Origin: Bog-473 sp963754445
Lineage (GTDB): Bacteria; Actinomycetota; Acidimicrobiia; Acidimicrobiales; RAAP-2
Assembly: GCA_963754445.1 (NCBI GenBank)
Contig: CAVWFT010000002.1
Span: forward strand, 496,001 to 560,000
Direction: 5' to 3'
Length of the DNA stretch: 64,000 bases
This document shows, one piece after another, positions 26,020 through 34,924 of this stretch; within the stretch, counting starts at the first letter, position 1, and every line of letters begins with the position of its first letter. The notes beneath the pieces were generated by a model. The model ran no database searches and was not told the DNA's origin. It was given only the letters and a program-made list of their open reading frames with translations. A program made the position numbers and the translations under genes.

Positions 26020-27297
26020 TCAGCCCGAGGCCTTCCGTTCCGCCACGATCTCATGGTGACGCTCGAGCATGGAGACCGCCCGCGCCGCGAGGTCGGCCGG
26101 CGGGTCCGGCAGGGGGGCCGGTCCGTGCTCCCGGCTCGGGAGGGCGACCGTTGCTTTGGCCGGACAGGTCACGACGTCACGCTGGTTGGTGCCCCGCATT
26201 TCGATGTCGACCACACAACGGCCGTCTTCGATCCGCTTGTCGACCACCTCGCCGGTCAGGATGTGCGTGTCGCCGATGTAGTTGAACTTGCGAATCTCCG
26301 ACGATTGCTGGACGAGCCAACCGTCGTCACCCATCCAGTCCGTCATGTAATGCGACAGCCAACAGTCGCGCATCACTCCGTAGTCGTAGGCCATCGGATT
26401 GCCGATGGCCTGGGCCCAGGCAGAGTCCCAGTGCACCCGCTGGGCCACGTCGGGCACCCCGTATTCGTTCTTCACGTAGAAGGGGGCGATGCGTTGACGG
26501 TTCTTGTAGGCGATCCGGTTCGCGCACGGCTCATAGGGAACGAAGCCGTAACCTCCGGCGTGGAACACGATCATGTCGGTCGTGGTCAACGGACCCTTGG
26601 CCATCGGTGCGAGCTGGTCACCCACGTGCACGTCCTCGAACCACCTCGGCGACCCGCCTCGAGGCTCCTCCGCCTCGTAGACGCCGTCGATCGCCGCCAT
26701 CTCCTCGTCGGTGTAGGTAGCCGGCTCGATCGCCGAGTACTTGCCCTTTTCCCGCGCGGTCTTGCGCTCGGTGTAGATGGCCAGCGTGCGCGAGATGGCC
26801 ACGACCTCCGCCCGCTGGTTCATCTTGACCGACGCATAGGTCATGATGATCGAACGCTCGGCGAACTCGGACTTCTTCTCGACCACAGACTCGGTGCCGC
26901 CGAACGAATGGAGGGCATCGCCCTCCCGTAGCGGCCGGAACCACTGCCAGGTGCTGCCGGAGACGAAGACGTGGATGCCCCGGAACGACGGCCGCTTGAT
27001 GCGCTCGGGGTGCGGGTCGGCGTAGAGCGGCCTGTTCAGCGCGATGGGGATCATGGGTGGGGCGATCTGCCCACCCCAGCGCGTCGTCGTCCCGTACTCG
27101 TCGGAGGCAAAGAGCGGATTGTCGTCGCCGTAGCCCCGGGCGAAATTCCGCATGGCGTCGGCGGTCGCCGTGGTCAGGAACTCCCGGCCGCCCGTCGGAG
27201 ACCAGCGCCCGACGAGCGCCTTGGCCCGCTCGATGTCGTCTTCCTTGAACTGGAAGTTGGTCGCCTTCTCGAATTCCTCGGACGTGGTGGTCGCCAT
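26020..27297 (-). CDS. Double-hotdog MaoC-like/FAS1-type dehydratase
   Basis: 425 residues containing two hotdog-fold regions. The N-terminal region (about 30-190) has FARGYGDDNPLFASDEYG and WGGQIAPPMIPIALN, the hydratase-2-like catalytic Asp/His area of FAS1_DH-type proteins. The C-terminal region (about 215-400) has FEDVHVGDQLAPMAKGPLTTT, typical of MaoC dehydratases. The likely reaction is hydration of a bulky enoyl-CoA (compare ChsH1/ChsH2 in steroid side-chain degradation). The start MATTTSEEFEK is preceded by GAAGGGAAG. The GAGTATACT element lies 38 bases upstream, and the tandem GntR regulator gene is immediately upstream on the same strand. Confidence 0.88.
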   Translation of the reverse strand: MATTTSEEFEKATNFQFKEDDIERAKALVGRWSPTGGREFLTTATADAMRNFARGYGDDNPLFASDEYGTTTRWGGQIAPPMIPIALNRPLYADPHPERIKRPSFRGIHVFVSGSTWQWFRPLREGDALHSFGGTESVVEKKSEFAERSIIMTYASVKMNQRAEVVAISRTLAIYTERKTAREKGKYSAIEPATYTDEEMAAIDGVYEAEEPRGGSPRWFEDVHVGDQLAPMAKGPLTTTDMIVFHAGGYGFVPYEPCANRIAYKNRQRIAPFYVKNEYGVPDVAQRVHWDSAWAQAIGNPMAYDYGVMRDCWLSHYMTDWMGDDGWLVQQSSEIRKFNYIGDTHILTGEVVDKRIEDGRCVVDIEMRGTNQRDVVTCPAKATVALPSREHGPAPLPDPPADLAARAVSMLERHHEIVAERKASG

Positions 27298-27330
27298 GAC
27301 TTCCCTTCATGCGCTGAGGCGGTGGCGTCA

Positions 27331-27346
27331 TAAAGAGTATACTTAA
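27331..27346. promoter_or_regulatory. GAGTATACT element upstream of the hotdog hydratase gene
   Basis: TAAAGAGTATACTTAA carries the exact palindrome AGTATACT at 27336-27343. On the minus strand, TATACT followed by CTTTAT is a good -10 for the hotdog hydratase gene, with a 38-base leader. It lies 40 bases beyond the end of the tandem GntR regulator gene. Confidence 0.62.
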
Positions 27347-27384
27347 TCCCCGTCGGGTGGCCGACCTCGGTCGATGCCCGTGGA

Positions 27385-28818
27385 TCAGCGCACGAGGGCG
27401 CCGAGCGCTTCGAGGTGGCGGCGCATGCGATGCCGGGCGAGCTCTCGGTCTCCTGCTTCGACCGCGGCCGCGATGCCCTCGTGGGTGCGCAGCACCTCGG
27501 CGGCAATCTGATGACGAGTCTTGGGGGCGAGGCGTTCGATCTGGTGTAGGCGACTCAACCTGATGAGCACGAGCGCCACGAGGGAGAGGACCCGGTTCTT
27601 CGCCACCTCCGCCACCGCGGCGTGCAGGTCGTGCACCGCCTCGCGGAGCTCGACGTCTGTGGCACGTTCCTCGCGGGACAGTGACGCACGCAGGGTGGCG
27701 ATCCCGCCGTCGTCGATCCGCTGTGCCGCCAGCTCGGCAATGGAGGACTCGACACCGGTGCGCAGCTCGGCGAGATCACCCAAGGTCATGCCGTGTCGGG
27801 CCAGATAGATGGCCGCAACTTCGGTGACGGCATTGACACTGGGAGCCATCACGAACAGCCCGCCCCCGGGACCGCGACGCATGCGGGCCACCTGATGATG
27901 TTCGAGCAGGCGTACGGCTTCGCGCAACAAGGCGCGGCTCACGCCCTCTTGTTCGATGAGCTCGGCCTCGGTGCCGACGAGTGCGCCAGGTTCCAATCCT
28001 TCCGAGATGACCTGCGTGGCGATGTTGCGGGCGACTGCTTCGGCGCCCTTTCCCTGACCCGATTCCGCCAGGACGACCGAGTCGGGCAGGAACTGCTTGG
28101 TATGGCGGCGACGTCGATAGAAGTCGGCCTCGGCCTGCAGGTGCTTGCGCATGCGGTTCCGGGCCAAACCGGCATCGCCGGCCATGACGGCCTCTGCGAT
28201 CTTGGCGTGCGCGTGCTCGGTATCGCTCCAGATGGTCGAACCGAGCTTCTGCTGCCAGCCCATGGAGTACATCTGGGCCACTCGGTTGAAGACGTTGATG
28301 AACAGCTCGAGACCCGGGTTCCGACTGATCGAGGCCACGATGGCGTGCAGCTCCCGTGGGTCGTCCTCGGCCGAGATCGGAGCCTCCTGGGTGAAGTGCC
28401 GGAGCTGCAGCAAGTCCTTCTCGTCGATCCGTTCGGCCGCCAGCTGGCAGGCAATCTCCTCGAGGATCACCCGGGCCTCGAAGATCTCGTCGAGACGAGC
28501 GTCGACGCGGTGCAGATAGAGGACCACCGCATCGGTCACGGCACCCACGGTGGGCTCGGTGATCACCAGTCCCCCACCCGGCCCGCGCCGCGTGCGGGCA
28601 ACCTGCTGATGCTCGATCAGCCGGACGGCCTCGCGGAAGACGGCCCGGCTCACCTGATAGCGCTCGAGCAGGTCCGTCTCGGAGCCCAACACCTCTCCGA
28701 CCGGCCAGCCCATGGCCATCACGTCCTCGACGATGAGGTCGGCCACCTTGGCCGCTCGCTTGGCGTTCGCCTCCGCCCCCGGCCGCGGCATCTCACGGGT
28801 GGACGACGGGCTCGGCAC
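27385..28818 (-). CDS. Tandem GntR-FCD transcriptional regulator (two complete modules in one chain)
   Basis: 477 residues, about twice a normal FadR/FCD-type GntR regulator. Module 1 has a winged helix at about 20-90 (VSRAVFREAVRLIEHQQVA, wing RRGPGGGL) and a helical FCD ligand domain at about 100-240. Module 2 repeats this (VSRALLREAVRLLEHHQVA, wing RRGPGGGL, from about 262) with its own FCD domain to the end. The two recognition helices are almost identical, so one chain could cover both halves of a dyad operator as an intramolecular dimer. FCD-type GntR proteins usually sense organic acids or acyl-CoAs. It is the best candidate reader of the GAGTATACT elements; this is inference from position. 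Confidence 0.92.
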   Translation of the reverse strand: MPSPSSTREMPRPGAEANAKRAAKVADLIVEDVMAMGWPVGEVLGSETDLLERYQVSRAVFREAVRLIEHQQVARTRRGPGGGLVITEPTVGAVTDAVVLYLHRVDARLDEIFEARVILEEIACQLAAERIDEKDLLQLRHFTQEAPISAEDDPRELHAIVASISRNPGLELFINVFNRVAQMYSMGWQQKLGSTIWSDTEHAHAKIAEAVMAGDAGLARNRMRKHLQAEADFYRRRRHTKQFLPDSVVLAESGQGKGAEAVARNIATQVISEGLEPGALVGTEAELIEQEGVSRALLREAVRLLEHHQVARMRRGPGGGLFVMAPSVNAVTEVAAIYLARHGMTLGDLAELRTGVESSIAELAAQRIDDGGIATLRASLSREERATDVELREAVHDLHAAVAEVAKNRVLSLVALVLIRLSRLHQIERLAPKTRHQIAAEVLRTHEGIAAAVEAGDRELARHRMRRHLEALGALVR

Positions 28819-28953
28819 CAGTCCAGACTATCCCGCACGCGCCCACTTCACGCTTTTGACCTGCGGATTCGAGAAAAGAGTGCTCCAAAAGTGTGCCTGG
28901 CGAATCCACCGCTTTACCATGCAAAACATGATTCTCGTTGCGGGGGTTCCGCT

Positions 28954-29958
28954 GTGGCGTCGCTGACCAGCCCGCCGTCGAACCCGGCACCGAAGCCACC
29001 GGCTCGCCGGGCCGGCTCGGTGCGGCGCACGTCGACCGTGCTCATGTTCTGGCCGGAGGGCGCCGGAAAGGACCTGCACCTCAAGGGCCGGGCACGCGAC
29101 CTCCTGACCCCCGCGCAGGGTCGACCCGAAGTGCTGCGTTCGGCCGATCTCTACGCGGTGACCAGCCGCGAACGCGAGATCATGCGCATCGAGGGTCAGC
29201 CGGCGCCCCCGGAGCTGCAAAACCTCGTCGGTTCACGTGCCGGAGGGAATCTCCGGAAGAAGATCGCCCAGGAGTTGCCTGGCGAGGCCGAATCGGGCTC
29301 CCCGATGCACCTGTTGCTCGACGACATGGCCGGGTCCACACTCATCGCCGGATTCGCGTTCATCCGGTGGGTCGACCATCTCCCCGAATTCCGGACACGC
29401 ATGGAAAGTGGGCCGAGGCCCTACATGCAGGACATCTGCTCGGGCTTCCGGCCCGGCTCTGTCGCGCTCTTTGCCGATGGCACTCTGTCGGGAAAGCCGC
29501 AGAACACCGCCCACCCGGCGTCGCTCAACGACGTGGACGATCCGTGGAGCTGGCACGAACTCGACGAACATCCCGATCTGGCCATGCGCCGGTCACGTCG
29601 CATCGACATCTGGCACGACGACCAGGACGGGTTGCTGCACATCGACGCGATGTTCCGTGACAGCTGTTGGGATCCCGACGGCCAGGAGTCCGTCGTTCAC
29701 GAGTACCAGATGTTGGGCAGTGCGGACCGGGCGACCGGCACGCTGCTCTCGGTGAGCGCCGAACCGCGCGTCCTGCCCTACAACGAATGCACCGGCGCCG
29801 CACCCAACGCGGCCTGGATGAACGGCACCGAACTTCGGGAGATGCGCCGGGAAGTGCTGAGCCGGCTGAAGTCCGTCGATTGCTGTACCCATCTCAACGA
29901 CGGTCTTCGCTCGTTGGCCGAGGTTCCGATCCTGGCGGAGTCGCTCCCGAACGCCTGA
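28954..29958 (+). CDS. DUF2889 family protein
   Basis: 334 residues. The pattern DLYAVTSREREIMRIEGQP, MHLLLDDMAGSTLIAGFAF, WVDHLPEF and C-terminal VHEYQMLGSADRATGTLLSVSAEPRVLPYNECTGAAPNAAW matches my memory of the DUF2889 family, which has no established reaction and is often found near lipid or acyl-CoA genes. The start is set at GTG 28954 (VASLTSPPSNPAP); the longer upstream frame is antisense to the GntR gene. It is divergent from the tandem GntR regulator. The 135-base spacer contains an A/T-rich AAAAGAGTGCTCC near 28874 that partly resembles the shared operator. Confidence 0.8.
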   Translation: MASLTSPPSNPAPKPPARRAGSVRRTSTVLMFWPEGAGKDLHLKGRARDLLTPAQGRPEVLRSADLYAVTSREREIMRIEGQPAPPELQNLVGSRAGGNLRKKIAQELPGEAESGSPMHLLLDDMAGSTLIAGFAFIRWVDHLPEFRTRMESGPRPYMQDICSGFRPGSVALFADGTLSGKPQNTAHPASLNDVDDPWSWHELDEHPDLAMRRSRRIDIWHDDQDGLLHIDAMFRDSCWDPDGQESVVHEYQMLGSADRATGTLLSVSAEPRVLPYNECTGAAPNAAWMNGTELREMRREVLSRLKSVDCCTHLNDGLRSLAEVPILAESLPNA

Positions 29959-30210
29959 CGGTGATCTGAGGAACGTGGGAGCGAAGCGTCGGAGCTTTCA
30001 CGCCCGTCAGTTCGAAACGGCACCTCGGCTGCCTTCTCGGGTAGACGCTGTCTCGCTCTGACCGGTGTCGTACCAACCACTGTGTTGTCATAAGCTGCGG
30101 CATGACGTGGAGCGCCGGTCTCACAGGACTGGATCGGCGCGACCTGGGCGTTCTCGTTGACTAGCGACACGCCGCGCACGGCGCCCGCGGTCACCCATCA
30201 ACCTGCCGGG

Positions 30211-33200
30211 ATGCGAGTGGACATCGCAGTCCTGGGTCCGATGACCATTCGGGTCGGCGGGAGCGAAATTGCCGCACCGGCCCCGAAGCCGCGGGCACTC
30301 CTCTCACTCCTGGCTATCCGCTCCCCCCATGTCGTCAGTATCGACGAAATTTCACGCGCCCTTTGGGGAGAGGACCCACCAGCCACGTCCGTCAAGGCGA
30401 TACAGGGCTACGTGTCGCTCCTCCGCAAAATCCTGTCTCCGGAGCTGGTCGAGACAGTGACGCCGGGCTACCGCCTAGTCCTGGACTCTCTCGATGTCGA
30501 TGTGCACTGTTTCGAGGAAAATGTCGCCACTGCGCTGGCGCCACGCTTCGGCGACTTCCCACGAAAGGTCGACCGGCTCGGCGCTGCGCTAAGTTTCTGG
30601 AGGGGACCTGCGCTCGTTGACCTTTCCGAGCACGATCTCGGACGAAACGAGGCAACTCGCCTCTGGGAATTGCGGCTCTGTGTCGAAGAGGAACACTTCG
30701 CCGCTTTGCTCGAATGTGGTGCGCATCAGACGCTGATCCCTGGCCTCATGGCCTCGGTCGATGCCGAACCTTTTCGGGAGAGACGCTGGGCTCAGCTCAT
30801 GATCGCCTTGTTTCGCTCTGGTCGACAAGCCGAGGCCCTCCGGACTTACCAAAAGCTCCGAACGTACCTCGACGTCGAGCTCGGAATCGAGCCGAGTGAA
30901 GAACTGTCGTCGCTCGAACACAAGATCCTGCAGAACGAGCCCGAACTCGCATGGACGCCGCCTGCTGCGGTGTGGCGCGGTGATTTCCACGAGGTGGACG
31001 CCACTCCTCGCGACGGGCCACACTCCCAGGTACCGCTGCCGGCGGAACTCAGCGTGAAACCAGACGTCGACCTGGTCGGCCGACAGTCCGAGATCGACGC
31101 GATCGCCGTAGCCCTGAAACACGTCGACGCCAACGAAGGTCGAAAAGTCCTCTTCGTCGCCGGTGAAGCTGGAACGGGCAAAACCGCCCTGATGGCCAAG
31201 GCATCCCAGATGGCTTTCGACGAGGGCGCCTGCGTGCTTTTCGGACACAGCGAAGAAGACCTCACACGGCCATATCAGTTCTTTGCCGAGGCACTCGAGC
31301 ACTACGTCGCTCACGCACCCGTGGGACAACTGGCCGCTCATGTCGCCGCCTGCGGACCCGAGTTGGTGCGGCTCGCACCGACGCTCCGGGACCGGTTGCG
31401 CGACCTTCCCGACTCGTCGGCAACCGACTCGGATTCGGAGCGCTTTCTCCTCTTTGCCGCCGTGGCGGGACTTCTGTCAGCCGAGTCGGAACATCGTCCG
31501 ATTGTCATCGTCCTCGACGATCTTCAATGGGCCGATGTCGCAAGCCTTCAGCTGCTTCGCCATATCGTGGCGTCCAATTTGCCGATGAAGCTGCTGGTAC
31601 TGGGTGCCTATCGCGACAACGAGATACCCTTGGCCGACCCCCTGCTCGAAACACTGGGGTCGCTCCGGAGGCGCGATGCCTTGACGCGTATCGAACTTTC
31701 TGGTCTCGATATGACCGGCGTCGAAGCGTTCATGGAGTCTCTCGCCGGTCACGCAATGGACCCCGCTGGCGTGCGCCTCGCCCGCGCTATCCATAGGGAA
31801 ACCGATGGGAACCCATTTTTTGTCGGTGAAGTCCTCCGGAATCTCCTGGAAACCAGGTTGGTCCATCGAGATGACACCGGCCACTGGGTCGTCGCAGACG
31901 GGATCAACGACGACCTGGGCCTACCCGACAGCCTGCGCGAAGTCATTTCCGCTCGCGTCATTCGGCTTGGCAGAGACGTGGAACTCCTCCTGTCCTTGGC
32001 ATCCGTAATCGGGCGCGACTTTGATTTCGAGCTGTTGGCGATGGCGGGCGGTGCCAGCGAAGAGGACGTTCTCGACGCACTCGATGCGGGCGCTTCCGCA
32101 GCACTGATCCGTGAACAGACCGACCCAGGGAAGTACAGCTTCTCTCACGCCCTTATTCAGCGCACGCTCCACGAGAATCTCGGGCCGACGCGACGAGCGC
32201 GCGCACATCGGAGGATTGCCGAGGCTTTGGAGGAATTGGACAAGGCGGACACAGGTGCTCGAGTGCGTGAGCTGGCTCGCCATTGGGGCAGTACGAATCG
32301 GCCTCAAGACAGGACGAGGGCTCTCGAGTACGCCTCGCAAGCTGCCGAGGCGGCATTGGCGGCGCTCGCCCCGGCAGAGGCGCTTGACTACTTCTCGCGT
32401 GCGCTCGAGCTCACCACGCAAGTGCCCGAGCCGGATCCGCTATCGACACTCGACCTTTGGATCGGGCTCGGCACTGCCCAGCGTCAAACTGGCGATCCCT
32501 CATTCCGGGCGACTCTGCTGCATGCTGCACGCCGGGCGGACGAGCTCGGTGACGACCAGCGTCTTGTCAAGGCGGCTCTGGCGAACGACCGAGGTACGTT
32601 CACCCAATTCGGATCGGTCGACCTCGAAAAGATAGAACTTCTGGAACTGTCACTCTCACGTCTCTCCACCGATGATCCATTCCGCACCCTCGTGCTAGCC
32701 ACATTGTGTCAAGAACTCACGTTCGGAAGTCCGCTCGAACGGCGGATCGAGTTGGCGGAGGAGGCAATGCTCTCAGCCGTGCGTCTGGGCGACGAGGCCA
32801 TCCTCGTGCGCGTCATCAACCACATCTCCGATCCACTTCGGGTGCCCGAATTGATCGAACAATCTCTGGCGCGCTCCGCGCAAGGGTTGTTGCTCGCAGA
32901 GCGCTTGGGTGATCCCGTTCTGCACTTTTGGTCTGCGTTCGCCCGACGGGTCGCCGCCGCAGGTGCAGGCGATCTGGCGGAAGTGGACCGTTGCCTCGAG
33001 ATCAGCCGATCTCTGGCCGAGCAGCTCGATCAACCCACTCTCACATGGGTACAGGCATACGGAACCGCTGATCGAGTCCTCGTCAGTGGCGATCTCGACG
33101 AAGCCGAACGACTGGCAACAGTGGCTCTCGAATTGGGCAGTAACAGCGGCGAACCCGACGCAAGTGCGGTATTCGGCGCGCAGTTCGTGTCGGTCAGCTC

Positions 33201-33804
33201 ACAACGCGGCACGATGTGGCAGCTCATCCCATTGATCGAACAAGTCGCCGCGGAGAATCCCGGCATTCCCGCATTCATCGCTGCTCTCGCAGGTGCCCAT
33301 GTGGAAGGTGATCGCACGGAGGACGCTCGCGTCTTGCTCGAACAGTTCTCCGCCACCGGCTTCCAGTTGCCAATGGATGTCGGCTGGATCACGGGAATGG
33401 TCACGTACGGAGAAGCGGCGATCGAGTGTGGGGAACCAAGGTTTGCTGGACCCATTTACGAAGCACTCCTCCCTTGGGCCTCTCAGTTCTCCTACAACGA
33501 CGTCACGACGGAAGGACCCATCAGCCACTATCTCGGAGGGCTGGCGACCGTGCTCGGTCATTTCGACACGGCAGACGAGCATTTTTCTCAATCAGCGTCC
33601 TTCTGTACGCGTATCGGAGCCAATTGTTTTCGTGCCCGGACCGAACTGAACTGGGCAAAAATGCTGCTGCTCCGCGGAGCAGCTGGAGACCTCGAGAGAG
33701 CACGGGAGCTACTGACGAGCGCCCGAGAAATCGCGGTGACACATGGCTACGGCACCACCGAGCGACGAGCTACCGAATGTCTGCGGCGGCTGGCTGCCGG
33801 CTGA
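30211..33804 (+). CDS. SARP-type regulator: wHTH, BTAD, AAA ATPase, TPR-like repeats
   Basis: About 1197 residues. An OmpR-like winged helix (about 1-95: VLGPMTIRVGG, LSLLAIRSPHVVSIDEISRA) is followed by a bacterial transcriptional activation domain (about 100-245). Then come an ATPase with Walker A GEAGTGKT near 318-325 and Walker B IVIVLDDLQWAD near 430-441, and a long helical TPR-like region to the end. This is the AfsR/LuxR-LAL plan, a transcription activator gated by nucleotide and an unknown ligand. The ATG at 30211 fits the domain start; an in-frame TTG at 30157 would add 18 residues. G+C is lower than in neighbours (several 60-base lines counted by hand at 52-63%), hinting at horizontal origin. 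Confidence 0.9.
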   Translation: MRVDIAVLGPMTIRVGGSEIAAPAPKPRALLSLLAIRSPHVVSIDEISRALWGEDPPATSVKAIQGYVSLLRKILSPELVETVTPGYRLVLDSLDVDVHCFEENVATALAPRFGDFPRKVDRLGAALSFWRGPALVDLSEHDLGRNEATRLWELRLCVEEEHFAALLECGAHQTLIPGLMASVDAEPFRERRWAQLMIALFRSGRQAEALRTYQKLRTYLDVELGIEPSEELSSLEHKILQNEPELAWTPPAAVWRGDFHEVDATPRDGPHSQVPLPAELSVKPDVDLVGRQSEIDAIAVALKHVDANEGRKVLFVAGEAGTGKTALMAKASQMAFDEGACVLFGHSEEDLTRPYQFFAEALEHYVAHAPVGQLAAHVAACGPELVRLAPTLRDRLRDLPDSSATDSDSERFLLFAAVAGLLSAESEHRPIVIVLDDLQWADVASLQLLRHIVASNLPMKLLVLGAYRDNEIPLADPLLETLGSLRRRDALTRIELSGLDMTGVEAFMESLAGHAMDPAGVRLARAIHRETDGNPFFVGEVLRNLLETRLVHRDDTGHWVVADGINDDLGLPDSLREVISARVIRLGRDVELLLSLASVIGRDFDFELLAMAGGASEEDVLDALDAGASAALIREQTDPGKYSFSHALIQRTLHENLGPTRRARAHRRIAEALEELDKADTGARVRELARHWGSTNRPQDRTRALEYASQAAEAALAALAPAEALDYFSRALELTTQVPEPDPLSTLDLWIGLGTAQRQTGDPSFRATLLHAARRADELGDDQRLVKAALANDRGTFTQFGSVDLEKIELLELSLSRLSTDDPFRTLVLATLCQELTFGSPLERRIELAEEAMLSAVRLGDEAILVRVINHISDPLRVPELIEQSLARSAQGLLLAERLGDPVLHFWSAFARRVAAAGAGDLAEVDRCLEISRSLAEQLDQPTLTWVQAYGTADRVLVSGDLDEAERLATVALELGSNSGEPDASAVFGAQFVSVSSQRGTMWQLIPLIEQVAAENPGIPAFIAALAGAHVEGDRTEDARVLLEQFSATGFQLPMDVGWITGMVTYGEAAIECGEPRFAGPIYEALLPWASQFSYNDVTTEGPISHYLGGLATVLGHFDTADEHFSQSASFCTRIGANCFRARTELNWAKMLLLRGAAGDLERARELLTSAREIAVTHGYGTTERRATECLRRLAAG

Positions 33805-33844
33805 TTCTCCATTGACGCGTCGACGGTCGGCGCGCTGGTGGTGA

Positions 33845-34924
33845 CTACACCGGCTCGGTCAGTGACCAGAGCGCCGGCTCGCCCTCTTCCACCTTGATCC
33901 TCCCGTCGAGCTCGAGGACCCGCAGGTGGGACACCGCTTCGCCGACCGCGGCACGCCGCATGAAACCGGCGATGTCGTCCCATTTGCGGGACCACTGCAT
34001 GTGCGCCGCGATGTCCCAGGCGCTGCGCGGCCCGTCATGCAGAATGGCCAATACCTCGTTGAAGCGGTCGCGGTGGTGCTGGCGTAGTTCCTCGAGCCGG
34101 CCGTGGAGGTCGGTGAAACGGTATTCGTGGGCCGGAAGCACTTCTTCGACGGTGTAGGGCTCGAGCTTGTCCAGTGAGTCGAGGTATTGGCCCAGCGGGT
34201 TGGCTCCGGCCTGGGGGTGATACGGAATGTTGGGAGTGATGCGCGGCAGCACGTGATCGCCCGAGAGCATGAGCTCGCGTCGCGACTCGTAGAAGCACAG
34301 GTGACCGGGCGAGTGGCCGGGCGTCCAGATCGCGGTGAGATCCCAGCCCGGAACCTCGGGCTTGGCCCCGTCCTCGAGAAGGATGTCCGGCCGCACGGGG
34401 TCGACCAGCATGCGTACCGGCATGGCGGCGTTACGGAGCGGTTCGAGCTCTTCGGGGGGCGCCCCCATCCGACGCAATGCAGCGGCCACGCGATCGAGCA
34501 GGTCGTCAGGCTCGTCGTAGCGGTCGTGGATGAGCTCGGCGTCGGCGGGGTGCAACGAGATCCATGCCCCCGAGGCCTCGCGGATCCGCCCGGCCAAGCC
34601 GTAATGGTCGGGGTGGATGTGCGTGACCATCACGCCCTGCACCTCCGCGATGTCACATCCAGCCACCTTCATGCCGGCTTCGAGCGCGCCAAAGGCGTCG
34701 TCGGTGTTCCACCCGGCGTCGATCAGGTACGGGCCACGATCGGTCTCGAACAGGTAGACGAGGACGTAGCGCAACGAGTTCTGCGGCAGCGGGACCGGGA
34801 TGCTCCACAAGCCGGGCTGCACCTTCTCCACGCCGGGGAAAGGATCGTTGGCCGCCGCGGCACCCCGCGCGTGGCCGTTCCTCGGGGAGGGATGTGTGTG
34901 CTTGTGGGGAGAGGTCGACGTCAC
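33845..34924 (-). CDS. MBL-fold metallo-hydrolase with C-terminal winged helix
   Basis: 359 residues. The metallo-beta-lactamase signature HIHPDH (His102, His104, Asp106, His107) is followed by TPGHSPGHLCFY and SGDHVLPRITPN, giving the two-metal site. The C-terminal about 80 residues form a winged-helix-like region (WDIAAHMQWSRKWDDI) seen in LACTB2-like hydrolases. It probably cleaves a thioester or ester. The start at 34924 overlaps the stop of the upstream acyl-CoA dehydrogenase gene (ATGA), so it is the last gene of the acyl-CoA synthetase operon. A thioester-hydrolysing role in acyl-CoA catabolism is plausible. Confidence 0.9.
   Translation of the reverse strand: MTSTSPHKHTHPSPRNGHARGAAAANDPFPGVEKVQPGLWSIPVPLPQNSLRYVLVYLFETDRGPYLIDAGWNTDDAFGALEAGMKVAGCDIAEVQGVMVTHIHPDHYGLAGRIREASGAWISLHPADAELIHDRYDEPDDLLDRVAAALRRMGAPPEELEPLRNAAMPVRMLVDPVRPDILLEDGAKPEVPGWDLTAIWTPGHSPGHLCFYESRRELMLSGDHVLPRITPNIPYHPQAGANPLGQYLDSLDKLEPYTVEEVLPAHEYRFTDLHGRLEELRQHHRDRFNEVLAILHDGPRSAWDIAAHMQWSRKWDDIAGFMRRAAVGEAVSHLRVLELDGRIKVEEGEPALWSLTEPV

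Noticed and set aside
25506..26931. Plus-strand open frames across the hotdog hydratase gene and the preceding gap
   Set aside because: They are antisense to the conserved hydratase gene or lack any recognisable domain, signal or ribosome-binding site.
27793..28953. Long N-terminal extension of the DUF2889 protein
   Set aside because: It is antisense to the tandem GntR gene; the family-like sequence begins only after 28954.
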